Shown here: positions 60,537 to 64,000 of the stretch, piece after piece
Layout of the letters: every line of letters begins with the position of its first letter
How positions within the stretch are numbered: the stretch's first letter is position 1
Assembly (NCBI RefSeq): GCF_022828255.1
Contig: NZ_JAJQJW010000002.1
Location: 384,956-448,955, forward strand
Reading direction: 5' to 3'
DNA length: 64,000 nucleotides
DNA from: Candidatus Nanosynbacter sp. TM7-075
GTDB taxonomy: Bacteria > Patescibacteriota > Saccharimonadia > Saccharimonadales > Saccharimonadaceae
The notes under the pieces: model-generated
The model's database searches: none
What the model saw: only the letters and a program-made list of their open reading frames with translations
Told to the model about the DNA's origin: nothing
Program-made: the position numbers and the translations under genes

Positions 60537-63500
60537 ACACTAAAGACTATCTAAATCTATCAGCCTTGGCGTATGTTGATTTTGAGAGTGTAGATAAAGG
60601 AAAAACGATAGGTAGTCTTGTCGACGGTGTTGAGAATGGTACTATGTCGCGTAAAGATTTCAATATCAATAGTCCTGAATTCTCTGCCCTCCAAAATTCT
60701 TCTAATCCACTTCGCTCCTGGAAACTTATAGCCCAATCCCCGTCTAGCGTCAGTGAAGTAAAAGTTGTGAATTATCGCGGGTATAAACGAGAGGAAGTTG
60801 TTACTCGCTCTATCCCCTTTTCTTGCACTGCTTTTCAAAACCCCGAAACGGGTGAGATAGTGTTTGCCTTTCGTGGCACTAATAATATAAAAGATTGGGG
60901 TACGGACATACAAATAGCGTCTTTCGTTCCACAGGTATTTATTCGCCAATTTCAACAAGCAAAAGACTTTGTGTTTAACACTTTAAATGAACACGGTCCA
61001 GTATGTTACGAGACTAAAGATGCTATGTTCAAGGCTCTCAACCAGAATAGTAATGTTAGCTTTACTGGACACTCGCTAGGTGGCGGGTTGGCTCAGTATA
61101 TGACATACGTAACTTCTGATATGGAAAGTGGTGATACAGGGGTAAAGTCAGTAACCTTTAATGGCGTTGGTATAGGTCAGAACACTTGGGATATTGAAAT
61201 ATGGGATAATGGATATAAGTATAATTCAACGAATCATATTAATTCTGGAGATATTACCGGTAATTACGGCATGAGGCTAGGCAGGCAAGTTTATCACGTC
61301 GATGCATTGAGTGGAGTGCGAGCTCAATCGGTGAACGTCAAGGCGTTAACAACTATGCTGATGTATAAGGTCTATAGCCTTACGGGCAAGAATCGCAATG
61401 TCGATTACCTTGCTAAAATAGAGAACATTCAAAAGGGCTTAAAAGACGGAGATGAATATAGGAGTACTATGCTGGCATACGCAGGGTTCTTTGGCGGCGG
61501 AGGCGGCTCAGGTGTTGCAAGGTATCATATGCTTGACACTCTAATAGACAGGACAACGGGTGATGTAACAGATACCGTAGAGGAGAATGTAGCCGGCTTA
61601 GCTAAGCTCGACAAGGACAAGATCGAGAAGCTTCTTGGAGCTATCAAAGTTATTGAAGTAGCTAAAATAGAAGGTAATTATAAGGAATCATTACTGACCA
61701 ATAAATTGCCTTTCTACAAATGGAAAGAACATAGGTCTGGTAGATATGAAGGGATGCTCGGTAATCCTCCAGCAAAAGAGAACGGTAAATTTAGGCACAG
61801 CTATACAGATGCTCAAATTGGCTATGCGAACTACGTGCTGAAAGAGTTTGAAAGGATGTTCTCGGGTGGAGAGTATAAAGATATTGAGGTTATTTTTCAG
61901 AAAGCCCAAGCCGAGCAAAACCGTCGTATTGATCCGCTGGTGTTTGATTTGGATGGCGACGGAATAACGACAGTTTCACTTGAGGAGTCAAACGCTTTCT
62001 TTGATTTGGATAATAATGGCTTCGCTGAAAAAACCTCGTGGGTTGGTGCCAAAGAAGGTTTGCTGGCGTACGATAAAAACGGCGACGGGATAATTAATGG
62101 CGGCAATGAGTTGTTTGGCGACCGTACGTTAATGAAAGATAGCAAAACGTTGGCATCAAGCGGTTTTACGGCATTGGCAGAGTATGACAATAACAAGGAC
62201 GGCAAGATTGATAGCAATGATGCGATATATACACTGCTGCGGATTTGGCAAGATTCTGACGGCGACGGTATTGCTTCCGCTGGCGAATTAAAACAGTTGG
62301 TTGATTTGGGGATTGTGTCTATTGGCTTGTCGTATAACAACACTGGCGTGACCGACGGCGCTAATAACATCCAAGTGCGAACAGGAACGTTTACTTTGGC
62401 GGATGGCAGCACTCGGATGACTGGAGAATATCTGCTGAATCGTAATCCGGTGTATTCGGTGGATTCGTCACAGGTAGAGATTTCCGATGATGTTGCGCTG
62501 CTTCCAAATGTACAAGGAGCGGGCAATGTCGGTTCATTACATAAGGCGATAATGCAGGATGAGTCCGGTTCTTTACGCAGTTTGATCAATCAGTTTATTG
62601 CAGAAAAAGATGTTGCAAAACGCGAGGCGTTAGCTGAGGATATTTTGGCGCGTTGGGCGGGAGTGGATTCCGTTGATCCGAAAAGCCGCGGCGATACGTT
62701 TGATGCCCGAAAATTGGCTGTATTGGAGAAATTTTTTGGTGTAGAATTTCAAGGGTCGCCAAATGCCAACTCGGCACCCTTGCTAAAATCTTCGTATACT
62801 AAATTGTTTGAGGTTGTGTATGTATCATTGATTTCTCAGGCACAGTTGAAAGATATAGTGAATAGCGTGGCTGATGACAATGATGAGGTTTCATTCGAGA
62901 AAGCTAAGCAGATAATAGATGATGCTATCTCTCGAGACTCTGTTGCTGGCGTTGGTTTGCTGAGTGAGTTTGTGCGGGCAATGAAATATTACGGACTGAA
63001 GAGCAGTGAAGAGTTTATTGTTTTGAGAAGTTATTATGTTGGTAAATCGGCGGAATATGGTCGTATCATCGACTTTGCTGGTGAACGGGTTTTACGCGGA
63101 ACGGCTAGTGGAGATTCTCTCAGCGTGGGCAGTCAGTATACTTTAATAGATGGCGACTCCGGCAGCGACACTCTCCGTGGCGAATCTGGTAACGACACTC
63201 TCATTGGTGGCACTGGCGATGACGCACTCTATGGTGGTAAGGGCGACGACCTCTACATCTTCAACAAGGGAGATGGAGTAGACTATATTGAAGAGACCGA
63301 TGGCGTGGATACCCTTCAATTTGGTGAAGGTATTAGCCCAGAAGATATCCTCGTAAAACGCGCTGTAGCTGGCAGCGGCTACACTGCTAACTACAATCTT
63401 GAACTTTCCATTAAGGGAACCAACGACAAGGTAACTATTGCAAGGCAATTAGGTTACAGCGATGGAAACGTGTTTGGTGTAAGTCAAAAAGATGCGTCAG

Positions 63501-64000
63501 GACAAGCAGTAGAAAGAATTGCCTTTGCTGATGGCACCATATGGGCACAGGATACCATCTACCAGATGTTACATAACCGTACTGGCAGTGATGGAGGTGA
63601 CACACTTGTTGCTTACGACGATGGCGCTGTTGAATACCACGGCCTTGATGGCAATGACACCTTACGCGGTGGCATTGCTGACGACCTTCTTTATGGCGAC
63701 TCTGGCGACGACTGGCTCCGTGGCGAATCTGGTAACGACACTCTCATTGGTGGCACTGGCGATGACGCACTCTATGGTGGTAAGGGCGACGACCTCTACA
63801 TCTTCAACAAGGGAGATGGAGTAGACTATATTGAAGAGACCGATGGCGTGGATACCCTTCAATTTGGTGAAGGTATTAGCCCAGAAGATATCCTCGTAAA
63901 ACGCGCTGTAGCTGGCAGCGGCTACACTGCTAACTACAATCTTGAACTTTCCATTAAGGGAACCAACGACAAGGTAACTATTGCAAGGCAATTAGGTTAC
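60530..64000 (+). CDS. giant secreted lipase/RTX exoprotein (partial, runs off the right edge)
   Basis: At least 1157 codons from ATG 60530 (AAAGGAGG upstream), open to the edge. No signal peptide. Residues 90-330 form a class 3 lipase domain: oxyanion VFAFRGTNN (Arg115) and nucleophile elbow FTGHSLGGGLAQY (Ser182). Near residue 473 a DLDGDGI stretch and further EF-hand-like DKNGDGI and DNNKDGKID, DSDGDGI motifs begin a Ca-binding section. From about residue 870 come RTX nonapeptides (GGTGDDALYGGKGDDLY). The lack of a signal and the RTX array fit type I secretion, but no complete exporter is in the window. Likely acts on host membranes; that is inference. Confidence 0.9.
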   Translation, partial: MVNTKDYLNLSALAYVDFESVDKGKTIGSLVDGVENGTMSRKDFNINSPEFSALQNSSNPLRSWKLIAQSPSSVSEVKVVNYRGYKREEVVTRSIPFSCTAFQNPETGEIVFAFRGTNNIKDWGTDIQIASFVPQVFIRQFQQAKDFVFNTLNEHGPVCYETKDAMFKALNQNSNVSFTGHSLGGGLAQYMTYVTSDMESGDTGVKSVTFNGVGIGQNTWDIEIWDNGYKYNSTNHINSGDITGNYGMRLGRQVYHVDALSGVRAQSVNVKALTTMLMYKVYSLTGKNRNVDYLAKIENIQKGLKDGDEYRSTMLAYAGFFGGGGGSGVARYHMLDTLIDRTTGDVTDTVEENVAGLAKLDKDKIEKLLGAIKVIEVAKIEGNYKESLLTNKLPFYKWKEHRSGRYEGMLGNPPAKENGKFRHSYTDAQIGYANYVLKEFERMFSGGEYKDIEVIFQKAQAEQNRRIDPLVFDLDGDGITTVSLEESNAFFDLDNNGFAEKTSWVGAKEGLLAYDKNGDGIINGGNELFGDRTLMKDSKTLASSGFTALAEYDNNKDGKIDSNDAIYTLLRIWQDSDGDGIASAGELKQLVDLGIVSIGLSYNNTGVTDGANNIQVRTGTFTLADGSTRMTGEYLLNRNPVYSVDSSQVEISDDVALLPNVQGAGNVGSLHKAIMQDESGSLRSLINQFIAEKDVAKREALAEDILARWAGVDSVDPKSRGDTFDARKLAVLEKFFGVEFQGSPNANSAPLLKSSYTKLFEVVYVSLISQAQLKDIVNSVADDNDEVSFEKAKQIIDDAISRDSVAGVGLLSEFVRAMKYYGLKSSEEFIVLRSYYVGKSAEYGRIIDFAGERVLRGTASGDSLSVGSQYTLIDGDSGSDTLRGESGNDTLIGGTGDDALYGGKGDDLYIFNKGDGVDYIEETDGVDTLQFGEGISPEDILVKRAVAGSGYTANYNLELSIKGTNDKVTIARQLGYSDGNVFGVSQKDASGQAVERIAFADGTIWAQDTIYQMLHNRTGSDGGDTLVAYDDGAVEYHGLDGNDTLRGGIADDLLYGDSGDDWLRGESGNDTLIGGTGDDALYGGKGDDLYIFNKGDGVDYIEETDGVDTLQFGEGISPEDILVKRAVAGSGYTANYNLELSIKGTNDKVTIARQLGY
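63173..63457 (+). repeat. direct repeat copy 1 in the RTX region
   Basis: 285 bases identical to 63716-64000, offset 543 bases (181 codons, in frame). Together they show a recent in-frame duplication of an RTX block. Confidence 0.93.
63716..64000 (+). repeat. direct repeat copy 2 in the RTX region (continues past the edge)
   Basis: Identical to 63173-63457. The full unit is at least 285 bases and the period is 543 bases. The repeat may continue beyond the window. Confidence 0.93.

Noticed and set aside
63143..63991. Two almost identical minus-strand frames of about 100 codons
   Set aside because: They are mirror images of the duplicated RTX coding block on the plus strand and only confirm the repeat.
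1..64000. Recoding of TGA as glycine (as in Gracilibacteria/SR1)
   Set aside because: TGA ends several well-bounded genes (tsaE, the DUF192 gene, the 53-residue protein), often in ATGA overlaps, and no gene needs in-frame TGA to be complete.
1..64000. CRISPR array, insertion sequence or prophage
   Set aside because: No regularly spaced short repeats, no intact transposase and no phage structural genes were seen; only a weak recombinase-like remnant near 54.6 kb.

Overview
The window reads as chromosomal DNA of a Candidatus Saccharibacteria (TM7/Patescibacteria) member. This is inferred from the gene set: a compact genome with 0-10 base spacing, no amino-acid or nucleotide biosynthesis genes, a type IV pilus machine, MurT/GatD, a very short TsaB, and HrcA/CIRCE heat-shock control. 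TGA is used as a normal stop, so the UGA-Gly code of Gracilibacteria/SR1 is not in use. Base composition is moderately AT-rich.

Layout. 0-5.5 kb: hrcA, a tiny membrane protein, grpE, dnaK and dnaJ with four CIRCE operators. 5.5-13.5 kb: a 1044-residue membrane protein, a RimB-like protease with RimK, a DUF192 protein, tRNA-Lys, ComEC and YebC. 13.6-28.1 kb: a lamin-tail surface protein, ruvC/ruvA/ruvB, a secreted DUF4352 protein with a structured RNA leader, recA and recX, a PRC-barrel protein, and the pilB-C-M-N-O operon on the minus strand. 28.2-38.6 kb: tsaE-tsaB, rny, NUDIX, phosphoglycerate mutase, tRNA-Pro, the murT-gatD-glycosyltransferase operon and a membrane-anchored Clp-type ATPase. 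38.6-54.4 kb: murB, a pilin operon with an RCC1-propeller pseudopilin, glyA, an HTH-MurA fusion, an alpha-glucan phosphorylase, a tRNA cluster, folD, and a response regulator and histidine kinase. From tRNA-Glu (54.5 kb) to the right edge the DNA is accessory: a recombinase-like remnant, an HNH/middle-component/DUF2326 ABC-three-component conflict system, a PLD-like nuclease with decayed neighbours, a truncated ABC ATPase, and a very large lipase/RTX exoprotein running off the edge.

How it works together. The core carries cell-wall synthesis (murA, murB, murT/gatD, glyA), recombination and repair (ruvABC, recA, recX), DNA uptake and surface motility (ComEC, type IV pilus, five pilin-like proteins), and surface or secreted proteins suited to an episymbiont that must touch and exploit a host cell.

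Two non-coding observations stand out. First, at least 17 genes have a TATAAT-like -10 hexamer exactly six bases (a few more at seven) before the start codon, so the A of ATG should be +1: leaderless transcription looks like the default for first genes, while internal genes keep Shine-Dalgarno sites. Second, upstream of the minus-strand DUF4352 gene lies a predicted three-way-junction RNA whose loop is complementary to an intrinsic terminator just before the gene: a riboswitch-like attenuator or a terminated small RNA that I cannot assign to a known class.
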